A stretch of DNA of 64,000 nucleotides from CAZABC01 sp964483405 (GTDB lineage Bacteria; Chloroflexota; Limnocylindria; Limnocylindrales; CSP1-4). A program made the position numbers and the translations under genes. Within the stretch, counting starts at the first letter, position 1, and every line of letters begins with the position of its first letter. Where the stretch lies: the NCBI GenBank assembly GCA_964483405.1, contig CAZABC010000002.1:124001-188000 (forward strand), given 5' to 3'. Shown here piece by piece: positions 34,644 through 42,810 of the stretch. A model generated the notes under the pieces. It saw only the letters and a program-made list of their open reading frames with translations. It made no database searches and had not been told where the DNA came from.

Positions 34644-36572
34644 CTACCGGGCGAGCCGCTCTGGCTTGGCGCCGACCCAGGCGAGGAGCTCGGCCCGCGA
34701 GCGCGTGTTGAGCACCGCGGACGGCTCGACCCACGCCCGTCGCGCCTGGCCCACGCCGAACCACACGTCGCGGAGCTCCTCGGTCCGATGGGCGTCGGAG
34801 TCGATCGAGACGAGACAGCCCGCGGCGACGGCCCGCCGCGCCCGCTCGGCCGAGAGGTCGAGGCGGTGCGGCGAGCCGTTGATCTCGAGGACGGTGCCGG
34901 TCCGCGCGGCGGCGTCGACGACCGCGTCCCAGTCGAGGTCGAGGTCGTCGCGGCCCTGGATCATCCGCCCCGCCGGGTGGGCGATGACGTCGACGTGCGG
35001 GCTGCCGATCGCGCCGAGGACGCGGACGGTCAGCTGGGCCCGCGGCTGGCGTCGGCCGACGTGGAGCGAGGCGACGACGACGTCGAAGCGGGCGAGGACC
35101 TCGTCGGGGAGGTCGAGGGCGCCATCGGCCCGGATCTCGAGCTCGCAGCCGTGGAGCAGCCGGAAGCCCTCCGGGGGCGTCCCGGGCGGCGCCGTCCCCG
35201 CGTCCTCCTCGGCGGCGAACCGGGCATTGAGCGCGTCGACGATCGTCCGCTGCTCGGCGAAGCGAGCCGGGTCGAGCCCGCGGGCGATGCCGAGGCTCAT
35301 CGTGTGGTCGGTCAGGACCTGGTAGGCGTAGCCCCGACGGCGCGCGGTCTCCGCCATCGCCTCGATCGGGTGGACCCCGTCGGTCCAGTCGGAGTGGCTG
35401 TGGAGATCGCCCCGGAGGTCCTCGACCCGGACGAGCGTCGGAAGGCGACCGGCCAGCGCCGCCTCGATCTCGCCGGCGTCCTCGCGGAGCTCGGGCTCGA
35501 TGAACGGCAGGTCGAGGAACGCGTACGCCTCGGCCTCGGTCGCGAACGTCCGGAGCTCCGCGCCCGCGCCAGGGTCGGCGTCGTCCGGCCCGAGCCGGAG
35601 ATAGCCGTGCTCGGACAGGCTCCAGCCGCGGTCGCGGGCCATCGCCCGGAGCCGGACGTTGTGCTCCTTGCTGCCGGTGAAGTGGATCCGATAGGTCCCG
35701 CCTGCGCCCGGCGGCATGATCATCAGGTCGACCTGGGGGCCGTCGCGCAGCGTGACGGCGGCCTTGTGGCTGCCCGCCCCCAGGATGCCCTCGACGGCCG
35801 GCAGCGCCGTGAACGCGGCGACGAGGGCCGCCGGGTCGTCGGTCTCAGCGAGGATGTCGAGGTCGCCGACGGTCTCCCGTCGACGCCGGTAGGACCCCGC
35901 GGCCTCGACCGACCGGACGCCGGGCACGGTCCGCAGCGTCGCGAGCAGGCCCCCCACGATCGCCTCGGCCCGGTCGAGGAGGAGCCGCCCGCCGCGGGCC
36001 TCGAGCGCGGCGATGCCGGCGAGGATCGACGCCTCCGACTTCGCCGAGAACCCCCGCACGCTCCGGATCCGGCCGGCCTCCGCCGCTCGACGCAGATCCT
36101 CGATCGACTCGACGCCGAGGACCTCGTGGACGAGCCGGACGGTCTTGGGACCGACCCCCGGCACGCGCAGCAGGTCGATGAGCGTCGGCGGGATCTCCGC
36201 GCGGAGCCGCTCGTGGTAGGCGAGGCGGCCGGTCATCGCCAGCTCGGCGAGCTTGTCGTGGATCGCCCGGCCGACGCCGGGGATCTCGGGCGGACGGCCC
36301 TCGCGGTACAGCCGGGCCACGTCGTACGGGCTCCGTTCGATCGCGTCGGCGGCGCGGTGGTAGGCGACGGTCTTGAAGACGAGCTCGCCCTTGACCTCGA
36401 GGATGTCTCCGATCTCGTGGAAGATCCGCCCGAGGTCGGCGTTCGAGAGCGGCGGCGGCTCGGCGGTGCGGTCGGCGGCACGGTCGGCGGGCGGCTCGGC
36501 GGGCGGCTCGGCGGGTAGCTCGGCGGGCGGCTCGGCGGCGGTCGGCGGCGGGGCGGGCTTATCGTCGGCCAT
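34644..36572 (-). CDS. polX: Family X DNA polymerase with PHP domain (PolX)
   Basis: A 642-aa repair polymerase. After a Pro/Ala/Glu-rich N-terminal tail (about 1-42) come the helix-hairpin-helix regions (GVGRAIHDKLAEL, VPGVGPKTVRLVHEVLG), the nucleotidyltransferase core with GSYRRRRETVGDLDIL, and the PHP phosphoesterase domain from D389 (DLHSHSDWTDG, DHTMSLGIARG, GCELEI, HPAGR, SIDSDAH). PHP metal ligands appear complete, so 3'-5' exonuclease or AP-endonuclease activity is likely. The N-terminal tail is encoded by short GC-rich repeats (GGCGGCTCGGCG-like) near 36460-36545 and is unlike other PolX. Start at ATG 36572, with TACCAT 8 nt upstream. Confidence 0.93.
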   Translation of the reverse strand: MADDKPAPPPTAAEPPAELPAEPPAEPPADRAADRTAEPPPLSNADLGRIFHEIGDILEVKGELVFKTVAYHRAADAIERSPYDVARLYREGRPPEIPGVGRAIHDKLAELAMTGRLAYHERLRAEIPPTLIDLLRVPGVGPKTVRLVHEVLGVESIEDLRRAAEAGRIRSVRGFSAKSEASILAGIAALEARGGRLLLDRAEAIVGGLLATLRTVPGVRSVEAAGSYRRRRETVGDLDILAETDDPAALVAAFTALPAVEGILGAGSHKAAVTLRDGPQVDLMIMPPGAGGTYRIHFTGSKEHNVRLRAMARDRGWSLSEHGYLRLGPDDADPGAGAELRTFATEAEAYAFLDLPFIEPELREDAGEIEAALAGRLPTLVRVEDLRGDLHSHSDWTDGVHPIEAMAETARRRGYAYQVLTDHTMSLGIARGLDPARFAEQRTIVDALNARFAAEEDAGTAPPGTPPEGFRLLHGCELEIRADGALDLPDEVLARFDVVVASLHVGRRQPRAQLTVRVLGAIGSPHVDVIAHPAGRMIQGRDDLDLDWDAVVDAAARTGTVLEINGSPHRLDLSAERARRAVAAGCLVSIDSDAHRTEELRDVWFGVGQARRAWVEPSAVLNTRSRAELLAWVGAKPERLAR

Positions 36573-36597
36573 GGGGACCGATGGTACGCTCGGCGCG
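36573..36597. promoter_or_regulatory. 25-bp bidirectional promoter with overlapping -10 hexamers
   Basis: Only 25 bp separate the start codons of polX (minus) and the metallo-hydrolase (plus). The sequence ATGGTACGCT (36581-36590) reads TACGCT on the plus strand (36585-36590, 7 nt to ATG) and TACCAT on the minus strand (36586-36581, 8 nt to ATG). The two hexamers share the central TA. Both messages would be leaderless, and both polymerases could not bind at once. Confidence 0.55.
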
Positions 36598-37503
36598 ATG
36601 TCGCACGTCCCGACGATCCACGTCGGCCGCTTCGAGATCGCGACGATCTGCGAGGGGTTCGCGCCGCTCGCCCTCGCCGACGAGCTGCCGGGGCAGGCGG
36701 TCGACTGGACGGCCGAGCGCCGCCGCCAGCCATGGGCGTTCCACGACGACGCCACCTGGCCATGGCATGTCCATGCCTTCATCGTGCGGTCGGGCTCGAC
36801 CGCCGTCCTCGTCGACACCGGCACGGGCGCATCGGGCCCGTACGTCCCGTGGGCGACTGCCGACCCGGAGGCCTGGGCCGGCGTCGACCCGGCGGACATC
36901 GCGCACGTCGTGCTGACCCACCTCCACGCGGACCATGCCGGCGGGGCGACCGTCCGCACCGCCGGCGGGGCGGCGGTCCGCACCGCCGGCGGGGGGACCG
37001 TCCGCATCGCCGCCGGGAGGATCGCCCGCAGCGCCGCCGATGCCGCCGCGACGGCCCCGCGCTTCCCGAACGCGACGGTCCACGTCCATCCGGCCGACTG
37101 GGCGTTCTTCGCCGACGCGGACGACGAGCAGGACTACGTCAGCCGGCAGGCGCTCCGCTCGGTCGAGACGGCCGGAGCGCTCGATCTCGACCCGCGCGAC
37201 CGCGAGCTCGTCCCCGGGATCGCCGTGCGACACACGCCGGGTCACACGCCCGGCCACCGCAGCGTGGTCGTTCGCGACGGTGACGCCATCCTGCTGCTGG
37301 CAGGCGACCTCCTCCACCTGCCGACGCAGGCCGCCCGACCGTCCTGGCCGTCCAGCCATGACGAGGACCCGGCCGTCGGGGTGGTCTCCCGCGTCGCCCT
37401 CCTGCGTGAGGCGCGACACGGCAGGTGGCGGGTCGGCGTCCCGCACTTCGCTGCGCCGTTCGGGCGGGTCGGCGACAGGGGCTGGCGGAGCGACCCCGGC
37501 TGA
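36598..37503 (+). CDS. MBL-fold metallo-hydrolase
   Basis: A 301-aa metallo-beta-lactamase-fold hydrolase with THLHADHAGG (H108, H110, D112, H113), a downstream GHTPGH segment (zinc-binding His) and LLLAGD. The substrate is not evident; lactonase or glyoxalase-like enzymes share this set. The ATG at 36598 is chosen from the leaderless promoter and from where the fold begins. Residues 117-148, right after the zinc motif, are four copies of an 8-residue unit (ATVRTAGG and variants) encoded by a 24-bp tandem repeat that other family members would not have. It may extend a loop at the active site. Confidence 0.85.
   Translation: MSHVPTIHVGRFEIATICEGFAPLALADELPGQAVDWTAERRRQPWAFHDDATWPWHVHAFIVRSGSTAVLVDTGTGASGPYVPWATADPEAWAGVDPADIAHVVLTHLHADHAGGATVRTAGGAAVRTAGGGTVRIAAGRIARSAADAAATAPRFPNATVHVHPADWAFFADADDEQDYVSRQALRSVETAGALDLDPRDRELVPGIAVRHTPGHTPGHRSVVVRDGDAILLLAGDLLHLPTQAARPSWPSSHDEDPAVGVVSRVALLREARHGRWRVGVPHFAAPFGRVGDRGWRSDPG
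36946..37041 (+). repeat. Four tandem 24-bp repeats inside the metallo-hydrolase gene
   Basis: Units at 36946-36969, 36970-36993, 36994-37017 and 37018-37041. The first two differ at few positions and the last is clearly decayed, so the array has grown from the left. Each unit keeps the frame and codes for 8 residues. The preceding GCCGGCGGG also matches the unit's end and may be the seed. Confidence 0.8.
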
Positions 37504-37976
37504 AGGTCGGGCCCGGTCCCGCGGGACGGTGGAGACGACACGGATGCGCCCACCGGAGCCCGGACGGGATCGATGCTCAACGCACTGACGACTGCATGGA
37601 CAGCGCGTGCGGAAGGCGAGCACGACGCGCGCTCCCGCACGGCTTCGACCGAGTGATGCCGAATGCCGCGAGCGTGGGACGTCCGTGCAGGCGACGCCCG
37701 CAGCGACAAGGCTCGCCGGCGTCGCCACGTGGCAGCGACTGTCGTCGGCCATGACCGTCCGGCGTCCATGCAGGCGACACGCGCGACCTCTGGCGCCGCG
37801 CGCGACCATCGGCCCCTCGCCGGACCCGGCGGGGCGGGGCGGAAGGCGGCCGTGCGGGGCGTCGGGTCCGATGGCGGCGCAACGGGGCGAGTCGGCGGGG
37901 CGCCGATCGGCACGCGCCGCCCGACGGGGCGCCGATCGGCACGCGCCGCCCGACGGCGCGGCCCGGGCCCCGGGGG
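37504..37976. other. Spacer between convergent genes, no gene seen
   Basis: 473 bp between the metallo-hydrolase stop and the diguanylate-cyclase stop. Open frames here have arginine/proline-rich, family-less translations typical of antisense GC frames. The sequence contains a near-repeat of GCAGGCGAC segments near 37685 and 37771 and a perfect 29-bp tandem duplication at 37898-37955. Transcription termination of both flanking genes would fall here; no U-tract terminator is visible. Confidence 0.5.
37898..37955. repeat. Perfect 29-bp tandem duplication
   Basis: Copies at 37898-37926 and 37927-37955 are identical. Each contains the palindrome GCCGATCGGC and GGCGCC/CGCCGCC arms that can pair. 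It lies 22 bp beyond the stop of the minus-strand diguanylate cyclase, so it might form terminator-like hairpins. Confidence 0.75.
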
Positions 37977-39437
37977 TCAGCCGGCGATGACCCGGTCCCG
38001 ACCGGCCTTCTTCGCCCGGTACAGCGCCTGGTCGGCCCGCTCCACCAGCCGGTCGATCGGTTCGTCGGGCACCTTCTGGACGGCGACGCCGACCGACACG
38101 GTCACGCGCGACACGCCGAAGGGCGCGAGGTCGAGCCGACCGACCGCGCCGCGGGCGCGCTCGCCGATCTCCGTCGCCACCTCGGCGGTCGGGTTGCGGA
38201 GCAGGACGACGAACTCCTCGCCCCCGTAGCGAGCCGGCACGTCGTCGTCGCGGACGGCGGTCGCGATCGCCTGGGCGACGGCCCGCAGGACCTCGTCACC
38301 GGTCGCGTGGCCGTAGCGGTCGTTCAGCCGCTTGAAGTGGTCGATGTCGACCATCATCACGCCGACCGCGTCTCGCGACCGACGCCGCCGGGCAAGGAGG
38401 CCGCAGAACTCGTCGAAGTAGCGACGGTTCGGCAGTCCGGTCAGCGCGTCGGTGCTCGCGCGGAGCTCGGCGGCCCGGTAGCCCTCCGCGCGGCCGAGGG
38501 CGATCGAGGCCTCTCCGGCCGCCTCGTCGAGGAAGCGGCGGGTCGCCGCCGGCCACGGGCCGACCGTGCGCCTGGACAGGACGAGCGCGCCGACCACCGT
38601 CGCGTCGACGACGATCGGCGCCGAGAGCGTGTCGCGCAGCCCGTAGATCGACGCGACGCGGTCCGCCAGCCGGTCGGCGAGGCGGGCCGCTGCGACGGGG
38701 TCTCGCCCGCTGCCGGCCGGTCGCGCATGCCCGGGCCCACCGCGCCCTGCGCCGGCCCCGAGCGGTGGCCGTCCACCCGGCGCCCTCGCGGTGTCCGGCG
38801 ATGCGGCGGCCTGAGCCGAGCGGTCCGTCGCCGGCGCGGCGCCCGCCGCCGTCCCGTCCGAGGTCGCGCCGGTCGCCGCCGCCGGCCAGGTCACCGCCGG
38901 TGCCGGCATGTCGACCTCGACATCGACCGGCACGGGCGCCCGCCGGCGGCCGGCGAGCTCGGCCGGGGTGAGTGGCGCCTCGATGTCCGTCAGCGGCAGG
39001 TTCGTCGTCGAGCTGGCCACGCCGGGGCGGGCGCTGACGAGCATCGCCTCGAGCCGGGCCGGGTCCGTCCGGCGCCGGACGACGACGACGTGATCGGCCT
39101 CGACCGTCGCCGCGAGCTCGCGGGCGATGGCTCCGACGATCGCGTCGGCCGACAGCGAGCGCGAGAGCCCGCGGACGAGCCGGGCGGTGCGCTCGGCCTC
39201 GCCCCGTCGGCGCGCCTCGAGCGCCCCGACCGCCCGGCGGTTCGCGACGGCGGCCGACCCGGCGACACCGATGAGCGCCAGGGCGAGCAGGTCTAGCGCG
39301 CTGGCGCCGCCCGAGAGACGGGCGAGGGTCAGGAGCCCCAGGACGGCGAGCGAGCCGACGAAGACCCACCAGCTCCGGCGGATCAGCAGGTCCTCCGGGC
39401 CGGTCGGGTCGTCGGGTTCGAGCGGGGGCGCCTCCAC
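37977..39437 (-). CDS. Diguanylate cyclase with membrane anchor and interrupted GAF domain
   Basis: A 486-aa protein that would make cyclic di-GMP from two GTP. Two membrane helices (about 22-65) are followed by a GAF-like sensor domain interrupted by roughly 80 residues of Ala/Gly/Pro-rich sequence, then a GGDEF domain with active-site GGEEF at 405-409. The product-inhibition site RDDD (396-399) is present at the correct five-residue distance. The GTG at 39437 has no clear ribosome site; a CATCCT hexamer 10 nt upstream and a GGTACC pair further up suggest its own regulated promoter. A second diguanylate cyclase lies immediately upstream. Confidence 0.9.
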   Translation of the reverse strand: MEAPPLEPDDPTGPEDLLIRRSWWVFVGSLAVLGLLTLARLSGGASALDLLALALIGVAGSAAVANRRAVGALEARRRGEAERTARLVRGLSRSLSADAIVGAIARELAATVEADHVVVVRRRTDPARLEAMLVSARPGVASSTTNLPLTDIEAPLTPAELAGRRRAPVPVDVEVDMPAPAVTWPAAATGATSDGTAAGAAPATDRSAQAAASPDTARAPGGRPPLGAGAGRGGPGHARPAGSGRDPVAAARLADRLADRVASIYGLRDTLSAPIVVDATVVGALVLSRRTVGPWPAATRRFLDEAAGEASIALGRAEGYRAAELRASTDALTGLPNRRYFDEFCGLLARRRRSRDAVGVMMVDIDHFKRLNDRYGHATGDEVLRAVAQAIATAVRDDDVPARYGGEEFVVLLRNPTAEVATEIGERARGAVGRLDLAPFGVSRVTVSVGVAVQKVPDEPIDRLVERADQALYRAKKAGRDRVIAG

Positions 39438-39488
39438 GTCGGGGTCAAGGATGCGCCCGGCGCGGGGTGGCGTCCACTCGGGCCGACC

Positions 39489-39525
39489 GGTACCTCCGGC
39501 GACGGGCGACCGGTACTTCGGTACC
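39489..39525 (-). promoter_or_regulatory. GGTACC operator-like site before the first diguanylate cyclase
   Basis: GGTACC at 39489-39494, GGTACT at 39512-39517 (23 bp between starts) and a further GGTACC at 39520-39525. The proximal copy is 35 bp upstream of CATCCT (complement of 39448-39453), the likely -10 of the gene starting at 39437. The layout matches the sites before the CpaE-like operon and before the second cyclase. Confidence 0.45.
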
Positions 39526-39534
39526 GGGCGTGGC

Positions 39535-41457
39535 TCAGGCAGGCCCGGTCGCCGGTGCGACCACCCGGTCCCGGTCCCTCGTCGCCCGCCCGCGACGCGC
39601 CGTCGCCGCCGGTCGCTCGATCCCGTGGCCGCCCGTCCGCTTCACCCCGTACAGACCGGCGTCGGCCGTGGCGATGAGCGCGGTCGCGGTGAGGCCGTCG
39701 TCGGGGCAGGTCGCGACGCCGATCGAGACGCCGATCGGCACGGCGCCGCGGCCCTCGGGCTGGAATGCCCGGTCGGCGAAGGCTCCGACGATGCGCTCGC
39801 CGACCCGGGCGGCGGCTGCAGCGTCGGTGTCGGGCAGGATGACCGCGAACTCGTCGCCGCCGTAGCGCGCCGGGACGTCGGACGCCCGGAGCGTCGAGCG
39901 GACGACATCGGCGACCCAGGTGAGGACGCGGTCGCCGACGATGTGGCCCAACGTGTCGTTGACGGCCTTGAACTCGTCCAGATCGAGCATCAGGACGCTG
40001 ACCGGCGCGCGCGTCCGGCCGGCGCGGAGCAGCTCCTCGCCGAGGCGCTCGTGGAAGTAGCGGTGGTTGAAGAAGCCGGTCAGCGGATCGCGGTCGGCGA
40101 GATCGCGCGCCCGCTCGTACAGGATCGCGTTCTCGAGCGCGATCGCCGCCTCGTTCGCCATCGTCCGGACGAGACCGAGCTTGGGGCCCTCGAGGTCCAG
40201 CCGCTCGGTCCCGTAGAGCTCGACGAGCCCGATCGACTCGTCCTTGGCGACGAGGGGCAGCATGATCATCGTCCGCTGGCTGTGCCGGGCGAGATACGCC
40301 CGCTCGTGCGGGTCGGCCGCCGGGTCGTCGACCTGGACGACGACCTCCGCCTTGGTCTCGAGGACGCGGCGGGTCTCCGGATACTCGCCCAGGCCGAAGG
40401 CGTCCTGGATGTTCTCGGGCGACTCGACCGGGTAGTAGCCAACGGTCAGGACCCGGTCGCCCGCCCGGTCCCAGGTCGAGATCCCGCACTCGTCGGCGCC
40501 GACCGCCTCGGCGAGGTGGCGGGCCATCAACTCCCCGACCTGGCGCGGGTCGAGGCTCTTCGAGAGCGACGAGCTCATGTCGAGCAGGCTGCGGAGCTCG
40601 GCGGCGAGGCCCGACGTGCGGGTGACCAGCCGCGCCGTCTCGAGCGCCGTCGCCGCCTGGTCGGCGAGGATCGTCAGGAGCCGCAGGTCGTCCGGCTGGA
40701 ACTGGTGGAGGCCGAGCTTGGAGAGCGTGATGACCCCGACGACCCGGTCGTCGTAGCGCATCGGCACGACGAGCATCGACTCGTCGACGTCCTCGGTACC
40801 CGGGATCGTCTGGCCGCGTGGATCGGTGTTCGCGTCGTCGATGAGCAGCGGGACGCCGTGGAGGGCGACCCAGCCGGTGAAGCCCTGGCCGACCGTCGTC
40901 CTGAGCAGCTCGAGGTCGACGTCGTCGTACGCCCCGACCCGACCCTCGAAGGCGATCGGGACGAGCTGGTCGGGCGGCTCGAGGGTGTAGACACGGGCGT
41001 TGTGGTAGTCGAGGATCCGGCCGGTCTCCTCGACGATCGCCCGGCCGACCGCCTCGACCGAGGGCGCCCGGCTCATCCGGGCGGACGCGGCCTGGAGGAC
41101 CGCGAGGTGGCCGGTCTTGGCGTGGACCCGCCGGGCACCGAGTCGCCAGGCGATGAACATCGCGCCGGCGATCGCCAGCGGCATGTCGAGGGTCAGGTCG
41201 AACTGCGGGTACTGGATGTGGTCGATGATCCAGGCGGCGGCCCCGATCCCCATCAGCACGATGCCACCGACGAGCCAGGCGTCCTTGATCAGCTCGAGGG
41301 CCCGCAGCAGGCCGGAGCGCCAGACGATCGCCCGCCCACGGGCACGGGCACGCTCCGCGCCCGAGGCGTGACCGGGCGGTGTCGCCGGCACGACCGCGGG
41401 CGCGACGGTCGCTCCTCCCGGGCTCGGCGCCGCGGGGCGGTCGATCTGCGCGCTCAT
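39535..41457 (-). CDS. Diguanylate cyclase with two GAF domains and membrane anchor
   Basis: A 640-aa protein: cytoplasmic N-terminal tail, two membrane helices (about 60-105), two GAF domains (about 120-285 and 295-440) and a GGDEF domain with active-site GGDEF at 533-537. The inhibition site RASD is at 524-527, five residues before. A basic tail of about 30 residues ends the protein. GAF domains bind small ligands or chromophores; no conserved Cys for a bilin was noted. The ATG at 41457 lacks a ribosome site; CACGAT 9 nt upstream is a possible -10. Likely a membrane-linked sensor that raises c-di-GMP. Confidence 0.92.
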   Translation of the reverse strand: MSAQIDRPAAPSPGGATVAPAVVPATPPGHASGAERARARGRAIVWRSGLLRALELIKDAWLVGGIVLMGIGAAAWIIDHIQYPQFDLTLDMPLAIAGAMFIAWRLGARRVHAKTGHLAVLQAASARMSRAPSVEAVGRAIVEETGRILDYHNARVYTLEPPDQLVPIAFEGRVGAYDDVDLELLRTTVGQGFTGWVALHGVPLLIDDANTDPRGQTIPGTEDVDESMLVVPMRYDDRVVGVITLSKLGLHQFQPDDLRLLTILADQAATALETARLVTRTSGLAAELRSLLDMSSSLSKSLDPRQVGELMARHLAEAVGADECGISTWDRAGDRVLTVGYYPVESPENIQDAFGLGEYPETRRVLETKAEVVVQVDDPAADPHERAYLARHSQRTMIMLPLVAKDESIGLVELYGTERLDLEGPKLGLVRTMANEAAIALENAILYERARDLADRDPLTGFFNHRYFHERLGEELLRAGRTRAPVSVLMLDLDEFKAVNDTLGHIVGDRVLTWVADVVRSTLRASDVPARYGGDEFAVILPDTDAAAAARVGERIVGAFADRAFQPEGRGAVPIGVSIGVATCPDDGLTATALIATADAGLYGVKRTGGHGIERPAATARRGRATRDRDRVVAPATGPA

Positions 41458-41500
41458 GGCAGCCCGATCGTGGCAGCCGACGGCCCGATCGGACGCCCAT

Positions 41501-41533
41501 CCGTGGTACCAGCCGTGGCGGGACCGTGGTACC
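41501..41533 (-). promoter_or_regulatory. Direct repeat CCGTGGTACC, operator-like site before the second diguanylate cyclase
   Basis: CCGTGGTACC occurs at 41501-41510 and 41524-41533, exactly 23 bp apart (about two helical turns). The proximal GGTACC (41505-41510) is 32 bp upstream of CACGAT (complement of 41467-41472). The ten-base identity of the two copies makes this the clearest of the three related sites. Confidence 0.5.
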
Positions 41534-41596
41534 CGCCGCGGCGCGCCGGAGGCGGGCGCCGCCGACCGGCGCCATGGGCCCCGGCCCGCAGGAGGG

Positions 41597-42673
41597 CTAC
41601 GGCGCGATGCGCCCGTGCCGGACGATCTCGTCGCCGGAGTCGAAGCGGCACTTGCCGTACAGGACGTCGCCGGCCGCGAGGTCGATGTCGGCCGTCACGT
41701 CCCAGGTCCGGACGCCCGACGCGTTGGTCGTCCCGGAGCGATACGCGCTGTCCGAGTAGTCCGCCTTGCGGACCGAGATGTACGCCCCCTGGCCGGTCAT
41801 CCCCGGGCAGGTCAGCGTCACGACGTCGGAGCCGGGGTCGGCGGTGACCGTGATCGCCGGGACCGTCAGCGTCGCGTCGCTGGCGAAGTCGCCGACCACC
41901 TTGTCGCCGGCCCGCGGGTAGACGGCGGTCCCGGCGCCGGTCCGGAACATCCCCGTGGCGTAGGTCTCGGATCCGCCCGGCGCGAGGTAGGCACGCCCGC
42001 GGACGGCGCCGGCCGACGTCCGCAGCTCGAGCTCGGTGACGCCCGGGTTGAGGTGACCCTCGGCCGTCGGCGACCCGCGGACGACCCGCATGTACTCGAC
42101 CTGGCCGGAGTGCCGGAACTCGTCACCGGTCGTCGTGTTCGTGTACACGACGTACACGTAGTCGCCACCGCGGAAGCCGCCATCGGCCGTCACGTCGACC
42201 GAGAAGGTGCCGCTCGCGGTCGCCGTGACGGTCTTGGCGATGGTGGGCCCGGGGCCGTAGGTCCCGGTCGCGTATCGATTGACCGTCACCGAGATCGACT
42301 TCCCGGCCGGCGCGAGCCCCGAGACGACGTCGCCGTTGCGGTCGGTCCGGACGCTGAACGCGGGGACGGTGATCGTCCGAGTGTAGCCGGACGTCTGGAT
42401 GCGGACCTTCATCCCCGCGACGACCGGGAACGGTGCGCAGATGTAGCCGTTGCCCGAGCCGTCGGTCGTCGCCGCGGCGACGTCGAGCACGTCGGTCCCG
42501 TCGAGGATCGTGATGGTGTACACGACACCCGCACCGCCGGTCCAGTAGACGCAGCCCGAGCCGGGATACAGGAGCAGCTTCGGCGCGACGACCGCGCCGG
42601 CGGGTGCGCCGATGGCGCCGGCCAGCAGCCCGCCGGCGACGAAGGCCGCCATGAGGCGGCGACGGATGGACAT
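41597..42673 (-). CDS. Secreted beta-rich protein, paralogue A
   Basis: A 358-aa protein with a clear signal peptide (MSIRRRLMAAFVAGGLLAGAIGAPAGA) and then beta-sandwich-like sequence rich in Thr, Val and Gly. Four cysteines in the mature part could form disulfides (for example SGCVYW and YICAPF). It shares an extended pattern with the next upstream gene, including TVTATASGTFSVDVTADGGF, VVTLTCPGMTGQGA and FDSGDEI, so the two are tandem duplicates. GGAGGT lies 7 nt before the ATG at 42673. No catalytic motif; a cell-surface or matrix role is inferred. Confidence 0.8.
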   Translation of the reverse strand: MSIRRRLMAAFVAGGLLAGAIGAPAGAVVAPKLLLYPGSGCVYWTGGAGVVYTITILDGTDVLDVAAATTDGSGNGYICAPFPVVAGMKVRIQTSGYTRTITVPAFSVRTDRNGDVVSGLAPAGKSISVTVNRYATGTYGPGPTIAKTVTATASGTFSVDVTADGGFRGGDYVYVVYTNTTTGDEFRHSGQVEYMRVVRGSPTAEGHLNPGVTELELRTSAGAVRGRAYLAPGGSETYATGMFRTGAGTAVYPRAGDKVVGDFASDATLTVPAITVTADPGSDVVTLTCPGMTGQGAYISVRKADYSDSAYRSGTTNASGVRTWDVTADIDLAAGDVLYGKCRFDSGDEIVRHGRIAP

Positions 42674-42810
42674 CCCCGGGACCTCCGCGTACGCCCCGGG
42701 CACCCCGACGCCCGGGCAGGCGCCGATGGTGGCACCCGCCGAGGGCCGGGGCAATGACCCGGACCGACCCGGACCGACCCGAGACGCTCGAAGCGCGCCT
42801 CGGTCCCGCG

